Below are positions 33,939 to 44,100 of a stretch of 64,000 nucleotides of DNA, piece by piece. Both the position numbers and the translations under genes were made by a program. The stretch lies in NCBI GenBank assembly GCA_021498095.1, contig JAIZWK010000001.1:2591666-2655665 (forward strand), written 5' to 3'. The notes beneath the pieces are model-generated. The model did not search any database and was not told the DNA's origin. It saw only the letters and a program-made list of their open reading frames with translations. The DNA is from Candidatus Harpocratesius repetitus (GTDB taxonomy: Archaea; Asgardarchaeota; Lokiarchaeia; Sigyniarchaeales; Promethearchaeaceae). Position 1 is the stretch's first letter; each line of letters begins with the position of its first letter.

Positions 33939-34750
33939 TGAAATCAACAAAATATTCAGAAAAAGTATTAGAACATTTCCGAAATCCCCAGAATGTTGGC
34001 ACTCTTTCTGGTGAAAATGTTGCTCTCGGAAGAGTAGGTAATCCTACCTGCGGTGACATTATGGAAATGTACATAAAAGTCGAAGATAATATCATTAAAG
34101 ATATTAAATTTCAAACATTTGGATGCGGTTCAGCTGTAGCAACCAGTTCTATGACAACACTAATGGTCAAAGGAATGACATTAGATGAAGCTTTAAAGGT
34201 AACTCGAAAAGATGTGGCTGAAGAATTGGACGGTCTTCCCCCAATAAAGATGCATTGTAGTAACCTGGCTGCAGATGCACTGCATGAAGCAATTAAGAAC
34301 TATAAGGCAGGAATATTAGTAGAGCAACCTGAATCTATTGAAAAACCGATAGAAAATAAATCTATTTTGGGAGAATTAGAGTACCTTGGAAAAGGTGTTT
34401 ATTATTCAATAACTAATAAGGATTATTTCAAAGATCAACGGGTTTTAATTCGATATAATGGTGATGAAAGCATTCGTGCTGCTTTGGAATTAACAAAAAT
34501 TACCAATCGAGTTATAATTTCAACTTCTTCAACCAAGATCCATACAGATGATAAAGAATTAAAAACTCAATTACGAAATTCAAATGTAAAAATTCTAACT
34601 GAAGCAAAAATTTTGGCTGTTATGGGGGATGATGAAGTCGAAAAGGTTCGAATGCTGGATTTAGATGAAGATAGTGAATACGATATTTTTGTCGATCGGT
34701 TGGTATTGTTAAATACGGTTTCAATTCCACCTGTTTGCGAGAATGTATAG
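33938..34750 (+). CDS. iscU: IscU scaffold fused to a thioredoxin-reductase-like domain
   Basis: 270 residues. Residues 1-125 are IscU: YSEKVLEHFRNPQNVG, NPTCGDIMEMY with the Cys and conserved Asp, FGCGSAVATSS, and MHCSNLAADAL; all three cluster-ligand Cys are present. Residues 140-265 resemble the NAD(P)-binding half of FAD-dependent reductases: YYSITNKDYFKDQRVLIRYN, ESIRAALELT, EVEKVRMLDLD, DIFVDRLVLL. The dinucleotide loop is degenerate (YNGDES instead of GxGxxS) and no CxxC is present, so redox activity is doubtful. The start overlaps the IscS stop by one base (taATG), and the two should form a complex. Confidence 0.85.
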   Translation: MKSTKYSEKVLEHFRNPQNVGTLSGENVALGRVGNPTCGDIMEMYIKVEDNIIKDIKFQTFGCGSAVATSSMTTLMVKGMTLDEALKVTRKDVAEELDGLPPIKMHCSNLAADALHEAIKNYKAGILVEQPESIEKPIENKSILGELEYLGKGVYYSITNKDYFKDQRVLIRYNGDESIRAALELTKITNRVIISTSSTKIHTDDKELKTQLRNSNVKILTEAKILAVMGDDEVEKVRMLDLDEDSEYDIFVDRLVLLNTVSIPPVCENV

Positions 34751-34774
34751 CAGAATTTATTGCATTATTTATCT

Positions 34775-34854
34775 TTTTTTAGTTTTTCACTTTTTTAGTT
34801 TTTCACTTTTTTAGTTTTTCACTTTTTTAGTTTTTCACTTTTTTAGTTTTTTAC
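34775..34854. repeat. five tandem 16-bp T-rich units after iscU
   Basis: The unit TTTTTTAGTTTTTCAC is repeated with period 16 (AGTTTTT at 34781, 34797, 34813, 34829, 34845). Multiple T runs directly after an operon end suggest a multi-site archaeal terminator. The rest of 34855-35067 holds no gene. Confidence 0.8.
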
Positions 34855-35067
34855 TAAATTTGAATAGATATTGAAGAGATCAAGTTATTAGAATACAAAA
34901 CTTTCATTTTTTAACGATTTTATTGTACTTAAAAGTATCTCCCAAATATTTTATTTCCCAAAATTTTTTAGGGTTTCGCGTTGATGTTATCCCACAAGCA
35001 AACATTTGAGGAGATTATTGAATTTCCTTATGAATATGATTGCATTTATTGGAGTTGAATTATAACT

Positions 35068-35655
35068 ATGAATATTTTAAAACTAATTAAAGGTATCGTT
35101 AAAGGTATCGCTGTTATTATTTCTATTGCATTTCTCATTAATGCGCTCACAGGGGTAACAACAGTAGTCAATATGATGGATAATCAAGGTGTACAAGTTA
35201 ACGATATTAACCCAGGGGATTTCAGAATAAAATTTGATGATCTCCATATTGAAATCGGGCTCACAATTAATAATACTGGAATTTATCCCCTAGAAGGTGT
35301 TAAGTTAGGGATGCGAGCAGAATTAAAATCAAATATTTCAGATCAATGGCATGAAATAATAGATACAGACAGTACAAAATTAAATACTTCTATTCCAGAA
35401 TATGGAGAAACAATTTATCCAAATCAAGTGCGATCTATAATTTTAAATGCCAGTCTTCCGGATTTTACCAGTGATCCAACACAAATTGCAACTATATTAG
35501 GAATAAGTGATCCAAATTGGGATTTAGCCGATCTTTTAAATACATCTTTTGAAATCCGTGTATTTCTAAGTTTTGATGTTGCTTACGCATATAAACAATA
35601 TAATTTGCACATTGGGATTTTATTAAATTCTGCAGATTTGGAGGGTGGTTTTTAA
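35068..35655 (+). CDS. membrane-anchored protein with LEA-14-like beta domain
   Basis: 195 residues. One membrane helix (about 8-35), then an extracellular beta-rich domain: LHIEIGLTINNTGIYPLEG, VKLGMRAELK, FEIRVFLSFDVAYAY. The pattern recalls LEA-14/WHy or similar Ig-like domains, but no signature fixes it. It is the first of three genes: the next starts on its own stop (taATG). Function unknown; a cell-envelope role is inferred from topology. Confidence 0.6.
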   Translation: MNILKLIKGIVKGIAVIISIAFLINALTGVTTVVNMMDNQGVQVNDINPGDFRIKFDDLHIEIGLTINNTGIYPLEGVKLGMRAELKSNISDQWHEIIDTDSTKLNTSIPEYGETIYPNQVRSIILNASLPDFTSDPTQIATILGISDPNWDLADLLNTSFEIRVFLSFDVAYAYKQYNLHIGILLNSADLEGGF

Positions 35656-36134
35656 TGAAATTGGCTTTTCGTATTATATTTGCAATTATATCTGCAGCCG
35701 CAGGATATTTCTTTTATATTGCTGTTCCAGAGTACATTTTTGCTTTGATCGATCGAGGGCAGGAATATTTAACTTTCATAGATATCAGTATTGGTAATTA
35801 TGATCAATTACTCTTTTACATAAAAAGCACTGGTTTTATCATAATAGGTGTAGCGTTTGCATATAATGTGGCTGCTGACAAATCTAAAATTAAGGCTATT
35901 TGGCGATTATGTCGTTTATTTCTAAAAATTGTATTTTGGGGATTATTTCTATTTTTAGATTTTAATACAATTGATCTTTCAGCAAATATATTATCAGATT
36001 CTTCTCTAGCTGTAAATATTGATATTGAAAGAGTATTTTACTTTACGATGGGTGGAGTGATCTTTGATATAATAATCACAATACTCGACTTTTTGATTGC
36101 ATTTATTCCAGAAAAACCAAAGGAGGTTAAATAA
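35655..36134 (+). CDS. four-helix membrane protein, unknown
   Basis: 159 residues, about four membrane helices (7-25, 50-70, 85-105, 130-150), short loops, no recognised motif. Its ATG overlaps the previous stop by one base and GGAGG lies in the end of that gene, so it is translationally coupled. It is followed after two bases by the third gene of the set. Confidence 0.6.
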   Translation: MKLAFRIIFAIISAAAGYFFYIAVPEYIFALIDRGQEYLTFIDISIGNYDQLLFYIKSTGFIIIGVAFAYNVAADKSKIKAIWRLCRLFLKIVFWGLFLFLDFNTIDLSANILSDSSLAVNIDIERVFYFTMGGVIFDIIITILDFLIAFIPEKPKEVK

Positions 36135-36136
36135 TC

Positions 36137-36496
36137 ATGTCTTGGATTGATGATATACTAAACTTTTTAGCTCCAATTACACCATATGTTAAGTGGCTAA
36201 TAGTGTTTATTACTCCTATTTATATTACGTTAGGGGAAATTTTTGCGAAATTGGCTCTTGCTTTTATCAAAATATTACCTAGTGATTCATATGTTATGTC
36301 TTATATAATTGCTGGAGTTTTTGTGGTATTAGGCATAGTTTTTGGGGTCATTTCTGAAAAGAATCAGAAAGAAAAAACAGAGGCAGGGTTAGTAGAAAAT
36401 ACTTATGCAGATTCTTATTCATCCACGCAAGATTTAGATGATTCGGGTGATTCTGAACCAAGTGCGGGTCAAAGCACCTATTTTGGCGGAAATTAA
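36137..36496 (+). CDS. two-helix membrane protein, unknown
   Basis: 119 residues with two or three membrane segments (about 12-60 and 65-80) and a polar acidic tail (DDSGDSEPSAGQ) that ends YFGGN. AGGAGG lies at the end of the preceding gene before ATG 36137. Third member of the coupled membrane operon. No family recognised. Confidence 0.55.
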   Translation: MSWIDDILNFLAPITPYVKWLIVFITPIYITLGEIFAKLALAFIKILPSDSYVMSYIIAGVFVVLGIVFGVISEKNQKEKTEAGLVENTYADSYSSTQDLDDSGDSEPSAGQSTYFGGN

Positions 36497-36674
36497 TAAT
36501 TATTTTACTTTTATTTTATATATTTTTTCATATTTCAATTTTTTAACGATTTAATTTTTATTTATTTATTGAATTCTTAATCTATAATTCAATTGAATAT
36601 AAATTCAGCAAAAGTTGGAATTATTTTACTTCAAAAATCATGTACATAATAAACCATTTTTCTTTCATATATTC

Positions 36675-38078
36675 ATGGCTGAAGAAATCTCACCAACTTC
36701 TAATCTTCAATCTATATCAACTTTGAATCAAAAGAAAATATTTCTGAACTTATCTTCTTTTCAAATGCTTGCTATGTTTCGTAGAGGTCTATTTTATACC
36801 TTTTTATCAATTTATATGCGATATTACCTCACATTAAGCGTTACAGCAACTACATTATATGCATCTATACCAATGGTCCTAAGTTCAATTTTTCAGACGT
36901 TTGTATGGGGACGGCTGTCAGATAAACTACAACGTAGACGAACATTTATTATTCTGGGAGAGATTATTGCAGGAATATTGCTTTTGGTCACTTATTGGAT
37001 TCATGCGAGTGTTTCTGATTTAAAATTAGCGGGATATATAATAATTATTGGATTGTCCATTATTGAAATTTTTTGGTCAATGTCAAACATCAGTTGGAGT
37101 GCTTTAGTTAGTGATTTATATCCTTCAAAGGAAAGAAGTCGTGTAATGGCGCAATTAACTAGTATTGGTGGGATAGGAAGGATAATTGGGATATTTTTAG
37201 GGGGAATGCTTTATGATGGCTTTTTCTCTCAGAAATTTTATGAAGGATGGGGATTTAGAGAAGGTGCGTTATTCTATATTGCTTCAACAGTAATGTTTCT
37301 TTCAGTAATTCCTATGTTTTTCGTACCTGAAGGTGGAATTAATGTAATCAAATTTCAATATGAATCTGACTCTGTAAAGAATAATAATGAATATAGTGAA
37401 GAATTATCAGAATTTCAAATTGAGAATGAAAATGAAAATGAAAATAATTCCAATTACTTGACCAAAATTTTTATCATTTTCATTATATCACTTGTTTTTA
37501 TTAATTTTGGGCGAAATTCTATTGCAACCATTTATTCACAATATCTTAAAATTCCTGGTCTTTTTTCGCAAGATATAGGTAGTGAAATGATTTCATATAT
37601 TGCTAATGCGCGTTCATTTGCGACTATTATAATTGGGATGCTGGTTGGAATTCTAAAGCGAAAATTAGGAATTGCCAAATTACTCCTTTCAGGGATTATT
37701 CTCGCAATTATCTTTTTAGGATTAACCACTTTTGCTTCACTTCCGCTTATTTTCATTGGGAGCCTGTTAGCTGGTATTTCAGAAGTAATTATAATGGCAT
37801 CATCATACGAATATGCAGCAGCTTTAATCCCAGAGAAAAAACGGGCTAAATTATTTGGCATCTATAATGCAACTTTTTTCCTTTCTTGGGGCTTAGCAGG
37901 AACATTGTTTATAGGACCTGTTGTTGATGCTTTAATTTCAATTGGACATTCTCAAATTTATTCCTACAAAATGGCCTTTTATTTATCAATGATTATTACA
38001 GCGATTGGATTTGGAATATTCTTAGGATTGTCGTTATATAGAATACGAAAAGAAAAACGAATAAAAATCGAAAAATAA
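36675..38078 (+). CDS. MFS transporter
   Basis: 467 residues from ATG 36675; the frame extends to TTG 36615 but those codons do not look like part of a family member. Twelve membrane helices in two halves. FVWGRLSDKLQRRRTFIILGE is the major-facilitator loop 2-3 motif (G-x-LSD-x-x-xRR), and RGLFYTFLSIYMRYYLTLS and SDLYPSKERSRVMAQLTSIGG are typical. A hydrophilic loop with NENENENNSN (about 250-290, from a 6-bp repeat) joins the halves. Substrate unknown; drug or sugar export are the usual alternatives. Confidence 0.8.
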   Translation: MAEEISPTSNLQSISTLNQKKIFLNLSSFQMLAMFRRGLFYTFLSIYMRYYLTLSVTATTLYASIPMVLSSIFQTFVWGRLSDKLQRRRTFIILGEIIAGILLLVTYWIHASVSDLKLAGYIIIIGLSIIEIFWSMSNISWSALVSDLYPSKERSRVMAQLTSIGGIGRIIGIFLGGMLYDGFFSQKFYEGWGFREGALFYIASTVMFLSVIPMFFVPEGGINVIKFQYESDSVKNNNEYSEELSEFQIENENENENNSNYLTKIFIIFIISLVFINFGRNSIATIYSQYLKIPGLFSQDIGSEMISYIANARSFATIIIGMLVGILKRKLGIAKLLLSGIILAIIFLGLTTFASLPLIFIGSLLAGISEVIIMASSYEYAAALIPEKKRAKLFGIYNATFFLSWGLAGTLFIGPVVDALISIGHSQIYSYKMAFYLSMIITAIGFGIFLGLSLYRIRKEKRIKIEK

Positions 38079-38098
38079 ACAACTAAAAAAAGTATCCT

Positions 38099-41000
38099 TT
38101 ATTTTTTCATAAAATTCTTATCTTCTTCTTTTTTTAAAGCTTTTACTGGTTCTATATCTTTAGATTTTATTAATTCATCCAATACTTCTGGATCGGTTGA
38201 TGGACTATGGATTATTCGAGAAAGAACTTCTGCAGGGGCTGAGGATTTAATTGGTTCAACACTTTCTTTAGGTTTTGTTTCCTCTATTTTCTTTGATTCT
38301 TTTTCTTTTATTTTTCCTATGTTTTTCTCATCTGATGCAGTTACAAATTTATTTTTCTTAGGAGGAATTAATTGTGCTTTTGTTCGTTTATCACTTTCAG
38401 TAATAGCTTTCTCGATAGTTGCGTTTTTTATGCCTAATATTGGTGTAATTGTATTAATATATGCAGATTGGAAAAGATCTCTGCGAGTTCTAAATTGTGC
38501 ATTAACGCTTTTACCTTTACTAACCCCTTTCCGAACTGAACGTAGTTTACGAATTATTTTTGGATATTTAAAGTATTTTTGATATGCTACTAAATATGAA
38601 GCAAGAATCGCTAAAGTTCCTAAGAATAAATATCCTGTCCATGTAGGTAATCCTGCACTATCAGGTCGAATAAAAGTTACTGTAATGATAAATTGCTCAA
38701 ACTGATAATCTGGACCATTATAAACTGTAATAAATATTGGATAAACTCCTTCTGGTATGTTTCGAGAATCTTTTTCTTGAAAATCAATTGCATAAACTCC
38801 AGGAGAAATTTCTTGCATTTCTCCTTGTCCAAATTCCCACGAATAAGTAACCCTGCAATTTTCAACAACACCACCAAAATCAGTATTTTCAATGCTAATA
38901 TTTACATTAAAATTACTTCCTGGCGATACAGTAATTGAATTGTTTGCTAATGGAGTAGATATTTTTGTTTGAATAGGTTGAATAATTAAGCGGAAAGAAA
39001 ATATCTTATCTTCATAAAATTGTTTTTCAGCAAATATTGAGATAACAAATGCCCCTAATCCAAGATGTGTAGAGTTTATTTGAAATTCTGTAGTTGAATT
39101 TTCTAGATTTTCTTGCTTATATGCATTACTAGAAATTCCAATAAGATTAAAGTCCATTTCTTCTATGGTAGCATTGGTGTTATAATCTAGTGCGTTTACG
39201 GAAATTTTAATAGATCCGGTTATTGGAATTGAAATTTCATCAGATTGCAAAATATTCCATGTTTGATTATTAAAAGAAAAATTAATGTTTGCTTCTCGAG
39301 GTGTGATTTCTACTTCAATTACTCGAGATACATAATTATAATTTTCTTTTTCAATGATTAGTGTAATATAATGAATACCTATAACCATAGTAGAAGTATT
39401 TATAAATATTTCATGCCTAAATCCAGTTATCTTAGTAAAATATATAGAATCGGATAATCCTGCTAAGGAATAATTTAAACTTTTGACATATTCTGAAGAA
39501 TTCTGATCAAAAAGATAAAATGAAATATTAAGTATATTTTGTATTGGAACTGATATTTGTGGAGTTATTGTTGCATTCTTTCCGTTTAAGTATAAAAATA
39601 ACTGAAAATCCCGAGGTGTTACCTCTATTTGTATTTTTTTAAACCCTGTTTGATAATTTTCTCGAGAAATATAAACTGATAAGACATGAACACCAATACC
39701 TAAAGTAGAAGTATTCAAAATAAAATGGTATTCATCTAAATTTTGAGTAAAATTGTAGTCATTTTCATTTAATTCTGAACCCAAAAGCAATCCTTCACCA
39801 TTATCAATAATTTTAGTGGTATTTTCATCTTTGAATATTGATGTAATATTAATTTCAGCACCATACATTAATGAGATTAAAGGAGCAGTATTGACATCGA
39901 TGCCATTTACCCATACATTGAATAATGTTGGCCGTCCTTCAATATATATTTCTATTACTAAGTTTTTAGTTAAATATAGTCCTTGACCAAGAACGGTAAT
40001 ATCCATATAATATTTTTGACCAGAATGAGTATTAGTCGTATTGAAATAAATTGAGTATATGCCATTGCCATCATCAGTAATATTAACATTTGAAAATGAA
40101 TCAAGCCAATCAATTTGGAATTCTGCACCTGGAATTCCGGATCTACTTATTAATTCGGTATAGTTTAATTGTAAAATAATAGAAGAATTCCAAGGAACAT
40201 TAATTGAATATGCATTTATAGGTTCTAATCTTGTCTCAATAGGAGTTTCTTGATGAATGACTGTATATGTTACATTTAGAAAAACTTCATTAATCATTAA
40301 GGTTACATTCTCTGAAAGTTCAAACGTATCAGCTAAATACAATTCAATTTTAACTGAAACATTTTGATCCACATCTGTCACTAAAGAAGAAACATCAAAT
40401 CCAGCACCTCCTTTAACATGTTGCGGAGATGTGGAAGTATTTATCAATTTGATAACTTCTGTATGTAAATAATGATTTAAATAGATTCGAATTTCACTAT
40501 TTTGAGAAGAGCTAGACCATGGTTTATCAACGTAATACGTAAAATCCAAAGTGGCATTATTAATAATTATTTGATCACCAGGATATAAAGATGAATTAAT
40601 CATTTTTCCAGTTTGAGACCAACTGATAGATGTAAATTCATCTATTCGTTTTGTATATGAAAAATTCATTGAAAAAGATTTAATTCGAAGCATATTCCAA
40701 TAATCATAATCTGTTGCAGCGTTATCTTCACATTTTATATCCATTCCAATAATAACAGTAAAATTATGAGAATCAACAGCCAACACTTGGCTAATATAAA
40801 ATTTCATATTAATTTCTGAAACTGCTTCAAGAAATGTATCTGCTAAAGTCAGGATAGAAGGAGAATTTTGGCCTAATGTAGTTGTTTTATATGAGGCAAT
40901 TGTATATATAGTGGATTGATTTAGATCGGCGACCCTTACATAAAATTTCACGTAGTCATAGGTTACATGTTGAGAAACTAGCTGATTATTCTCTCCTGCA

Positions 41001-41614
41001 ATTTCACCATTATCAGCTGGAGTATCAATATTAATATCTACAGAAGCATTAACAACACCTTGCACTGAAGCAGAAGTAATTGTATAATCTGTCATATCTT
41101 CTGGAATGCTAAAATTATGAACCCACTGAATACTCGGAGTTTGCACAGCCGTTTCTCTCCAGCTGTGATTTGCCCAGAGTCCAAAAGAATCAATTCCGAA
41201 AGAAGGACTAGGATCATCCCAAGACCATTCTGGATAGGCAGGAAATTCGGGATTTTGTTGAGATGACCAATCAGATGAATTTATCGGATCTGCATTATAG
41301 GTGAATTGTTTTACATCTCCAACAACTTTAAAATTCGCATGATTTCCACTTAAATTATATTCTGTATCATTTAAATCTCCTTGTTTTTCACCAACCCAAG
41401 GTGAATCTATCCCAACTAGACCAAAGGTTGGATCACGAATTAATTGTCGAGTAATAATTGTTTGATTTTCAATAATAGAATCACCTTGCATAGTTGGATG
41501 CATGTTTATACTAGGCGTTATCGGTTTTTCAAACATTTTTAAAAAAGCTGGTAAAAAGATTGAAGATAACATAAGTGCCAATATAAAAATATTTTTACTT
41601 TTTTTTAATTTCAT
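38099..41614 (-). CDS. large surface protein with Ig-like repeats and C-terminal anchor
   Basis: 1171 residues. N-terminal hydrophobic signal (about 8-27). The ectodomain is rich in Asn-x-Ser/Thr sites and beta sequence, with repeated units such as EINITSIFKDENTTKI, ILNISFYLFDQNSSEYV and SIKISVNALDYNTNATIEEM, each followed by a GIHVLSVYI- or GIHYITLII-like strand, reminiscent of archaeal Ig/big-type repeats. One membrane helix near 1005-1030 (WTGYLFLGTLAILASYLVAY) and a basic then acidic cytoplasmic tail of about 140 residues finish it. It is likely a cell-envelope protein. A GGAGGGTG ribosome site overlaps the end of the TrmB-like gene upstream, which suggests one operon. Confidence 0.75.
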   Translation of the reverse strand: MKLKKSKNIFILALMLSSIFLPAFLKMFEKPITPSINMHPTMQGDSIIENQTIITRQLIRDPTFGLVGIDSPWVGEKQGDLNDTEYNLSGNHANFKVVGDVKQFTYNADPINSSDWSSQQNPEFPAYPEWSWDDPSPSFGIDSFGLWANHSWRETAVQTPSIQWVHNFSIPEDMTDYTITSASVQGVVNASVDINIDTPADNGEIAGENNQLVSQHVTYDYVKFYVRVADLNQSTIYTIASYKTTTLGQNSPSILTLADTFLEAVSEINMKFYISQVLAVDSHNFTVIIGMDIKCEDNAATDYDYWNMLRIKSFSMNFSYTKRIDEFTSISWSQTGKMINSSLYPGDQIIINNATLDFTYYVDKPWSSSSQNSEIRIYLNHYLHTEVIKLINTSTSPQHVKGGAGFDVSSLVTDVDQNVSVKIELYLADTFELSENVTLMINEVFLNVTYTVIHQETPIETRLEPINAYSINVPWNSSIILQLNYTELISRSGIPGAEFQIDWLDSFSNVNITDDGNGIYSIYFNTTNTHSGQKYYMDITVLGQGLYLTKNLVIEIYIEGRPTLFNVWVNGIDVNTAPLISLMYGAEINITSIFKDENTTKIIDNGEGLLLGSELNENDYNFTQNLDEYHFILNTSTLGIGVHVLSVYISRENYQTGFKKIQIEVTPRDFQLFLYLNGKNATITPQISVPIQNILNISFYLFDQNSSEYVKSLNYSLAGLSDSIYFTKITGFRHEIFINTSTMVIGIHYITLIIEKENYNYVSRVIEVEITPREANINFSFNNQTWNILQSDEISIPITGSIKISVNALDYNTNATIEEMDFNLIGISSNAYKQENLENSTTEFQINSTHLGLGAFVISIFAEKQFYEDKIFSFRLIIQPIQTKISTPLANNSITVSPGSNFNVNISIENTDFGGVVENCRVTYSWEFGQGEMQEISPGVYAIDFQEKDSRNIPEGVYPIFITVYNGPDYQFEQFIITVTFIRPDSAGLPTWTGYLFLGTLAILASYLVAYQKYFKYPKIIRKLRSVRKGVSKGKSVNAQFRTRRDLFQSAYINTITPILGIKNATIEKAITESDKRTKAQLIPPKKNKFVTASDEKNIGKIKEKESKKIEETKPKESVEPIKSSAPAEVLSRIIHSPSTDPEVLDELIKSKDIEPVKALKKEEDKNFMKK

Positions 41615-41626
41615 AATTCACCCTCC

Positions 41627-43981
41627 TTAATTTAAAGTCAATTCACGCCAATTTTCAAGGCGTTTGAAAATAATTTTTCTGCGAAATGCATCTATTTGGG
41701 TTTGATGTTGAAGATCTTTAGACCAGTTTGTTATTTCAGAAACCAACCGAGTAAATTTAGTTTTACCTTCATATAGTTTAATCAATAGTTCTAATTCATT
41801 AACTAAATCTTTTGCATCAGTTTTTGGTAAAATATTTTTAATAAAATCAATCTTTTCGATAATTTTCTTGTATTCTGGTGATGATTCCGCCCGCACAAAT
41901 ATTGCATTTGAAATTATCTCACTTTCTCCTTTTGGTATCTTGTTTTTTTCAGTTTTTTCCGTTTTTTTAGTTTTTCCAATTTTTCCAATTTTTCCTATCT
42001 TCCCCACATTTACAGAATCAATTTGTTTATTTAGTTGTGATATTCGTTCTGATGGTTTTACAAGTGATGATTTTGATATTTTTTTAAGATTAATTTCTTT
42101 TTTAGGAACAGTAACTTTTTTGGGTAAAGAAACCCTTTTAGGAGTAATTTTATTAAGTTCTATATGATTTGTTTTCATTTCTTTTGTTTTATTTTTACTA
42201 TCTTTGTTCTTATTTTCCTTGTTAAGCTCTAGACTTGCTAAATCTTGGAGTTTTGAGACAGGAGATGTATCAAATTTTACTGAAATTCCTTTTAATGGTG
42301 TGGGTGTGAGTGTGGGTGTGGTTGATTTTTTTATTTTTGAGACCGATTTTGCTTTTATTCCATTAAACTTTGATGAAGTAATACAATTTGCTTTAATATT
42401 TTGATTGATTGCGCTTTGATTATTTCGATATTCTATTTTCCGGACTGTTGATGGAGTTTTTACTTTAAATCCTTCTGATAATTCCTTATGGGCACTAATC
42501 CAAGCATCTTCTAAGATAGGAACAAAGATTTTAATATGTTCTTCCAAAACACTGCCAACAGCAGCAACCTCCAAAGCACTTGTTTCTATATTATTGTGAA
42601 TTGGTCCATTACCTTTACCTGAATTGGGATTATTAACAATCCCTAAGATTATTTCTTCATAATCTCTATGAATTCCCCAAAGATTTTCTACCTCTCTATC
42701 TCGATAAGATATATTTACTTTACTATCTAATTTATGCATTATCATCTGATGAGTTGGATCTTTTTGATTTATTGATGCACATATTCTTATATTTAGGTGA
42801 TTTGGTAAATTCATTAAAAGATCAACATCTAAATCGTTTAATCTTGGTAATACTATCAAAGCTTTCATTTTTGTTCGCTGTAACATTTCTAAAATTTGTG
42901 CCTGCATCCCTTCTGGACTTCTAATAAACCAAACATCTTGCATGGAATAATTAGATTTTGCCATTGCTTCTTGCCAAAAACGATTCAAAATAGATAATTC
43001 TAAATCAATTCTCTGCTGAATTTTACCTAAGATATCATCTAAAGTTCGAGTTAACTTCTTTGAATAAGTTTCCTTAAGGTTTCCAAATGAATCAGAAACG
43101 TTTCCTGAAATTGAATTTAGTGTGGATTGGGTAGATTCTAATGTTATTCCAAATTTTTTTATTACTGAATTAAAAGCATCCCTAATTTGGATCTCTATTT
43201 CGTCAGCATTATCAGGTATCTGCATAATTTCATCAATTGTCTCTTCCAACACTCTTGTAAGTTTTCGCTCAAAATTTAATTTCATTTCACTTTTTACTGA
43301 TTTTAAATGAGCATCTATACTTCTCTCAATCATTTGTTCTACAGTATTTACAATAATACCTAACTGCAACTTTTCGAGATTTATATGGATTTTTTCCTTT
43401 AAATTCCCAAATTCAACCATTATTGAATCAAAATAGTTATCTAATATAGCAATACTTCGATCTCGTAGCATTTTTAATTTAAGTACAGTTTGTTTCTGGT
43501 TTTTTAATCGTTGAAGAATTTTATTAAGAGATCTCTGTTGATCAACAAGCTCTAATGATAGTCTTTGCTTCATTTCATGCATTTCTTGAACAAATTCAAG
43601 TAAATTATGTAATCCTTTTTCGTTATTTGAGTTACTTTTTAAAATTGATCTTTTTAATTCAACTGGCGTTCTTTTTCTCAAATCATTGATCATTGCTGTG
43701 AATTGAGATAATTGGGCAGTTAAGGCAACATAAGGAGGTAGTGCTTGGAAATGTTCAATTTGTCCAGGAATAATTTTTAATAAATTTTTAGAAACCAATG
43801 AATTAATGCTTGTTTGAATAATTTCTGTAGGTAATGAAGTTATTATGGCGATTTCACCTTTAGAGACTGCCCCTTTATCTTTAATTTGCTGATATATCTC
43901 GATTTCTTGGGTTGATAACCCTGCATTTAACAATGCTTCAAAAATCATAGAATTTTCTCTTCTTTCTTTCATAAAATTCAT
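41627..43981 (-). CDS. TrmB-like regulator with long coiled coil and PLD-like domain
   Basis: 784 residues. Residues 15-75 are a TrmB winged helix: FEALLNAGLSTQEIEIYQQI, AIITSLPTEIIQTSINSLVSK, LLKIIPGQIEHFQALPP. A coiled coil of about 300 residues follows. Residues about 375-525 (VWFIRSPEGMQAQILEMLQRT, KMKALIVLPRLNDLDVDLLM, NIRICASINQ, AVGSVLEEHIKIFVPILEDAW) are like the C-terminal effector or PLD-like domain of TrmB proteins. A basic low-complexity tail (KIGKIGKIGKTKKTEK) leads to a final helical domain. GGGATG precedes ATG 43981. It is unusually long for TrmB. It lies directly upstream of the surface-protein gene and may sense or scaffold rather than simply regulate. Confidence 0.65.
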   Translation of the reverse strand: MNFMKERRENSMIFEALLNAGLSTQEIEIYQQIKDKGAVSKGEIAIITSLPTEIIQTSINSLVSKNLLKIIPGQIEHFQALPPYVALTAQLSQFTAMINDLRKRTPVELKRSILKSNSNNEKGLHNLLEFVQEMHEMKQRLSLELVDQQRSLNKILQRLKNQKQTVLKLKMLRDRSIAILDNYFDSIMVEFGNLKEKIHINLEKLQLGIIVNTVEQMIERSIDAHLKSVKSEMKLNFERKLTRVLEETIDEIMQIPDNADEIEIQIRDAFNSVIKKFGITLESTQSTLNSISGNVSDSFGNLKETYSKKLTRTLDDILGKIQQRIDLELSILNRFWQEAMAKSNYSMQDVWFIRSPEGMQAQILEMLQRTKMKALIVLPRLNDLDVDLLMNLPNHLNIRICASINQKDPTHQMIMHKLDSKVNISYRDREVENLWGIHRDYEEIILGIVNNPNSGKGNGPIHNNIETSALEVAAVGSVLEEHIKIFVPILEDAWISAHKELSEGFKVKTPSTVRKIEYRNNQSAINQNIKANCITSSKFNGIKAKSVSKIKKSTTPTLTPTPLKGISVKFDTSPVSKLQDLASLELNKENKNKDSKNKTKEMKTNHIELNKITPKRVSLPKKVTVPKKEINLKKISKSSLVKPSERISQLNKQIDSVNVGKIGKIGKIGKTKKTEKTEKNKIPKGESEIISNAIFVRAESSPEYKKIIEKIDFIKNILPKTDAKDLVNELELLIKLYEGKTKFTRLVSEITNWSKDLQHQTQIDAFRRKIIFKRLENWRELTLN

Positions 43982-44100
43982 TTTTTACATCCCTTCTCTT
44001 ATTTTATTTAAATTTTCATGAATTTTTTTTTTTTATTTCGCTCTTTTTATTTCCTTTTCCATTTTTTGTTGGTTTTTTATATCATTCTCCATATATTTCC

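Noticed and set aside
41868..42404. Plus-strand ORFs rich in Phe, Ser and Val opposite the TrmB-like gene
   Set aside because: They mirror the Lys/Ile/Gly repeat and linker of the minus-strand gene and have no ribosome sites.
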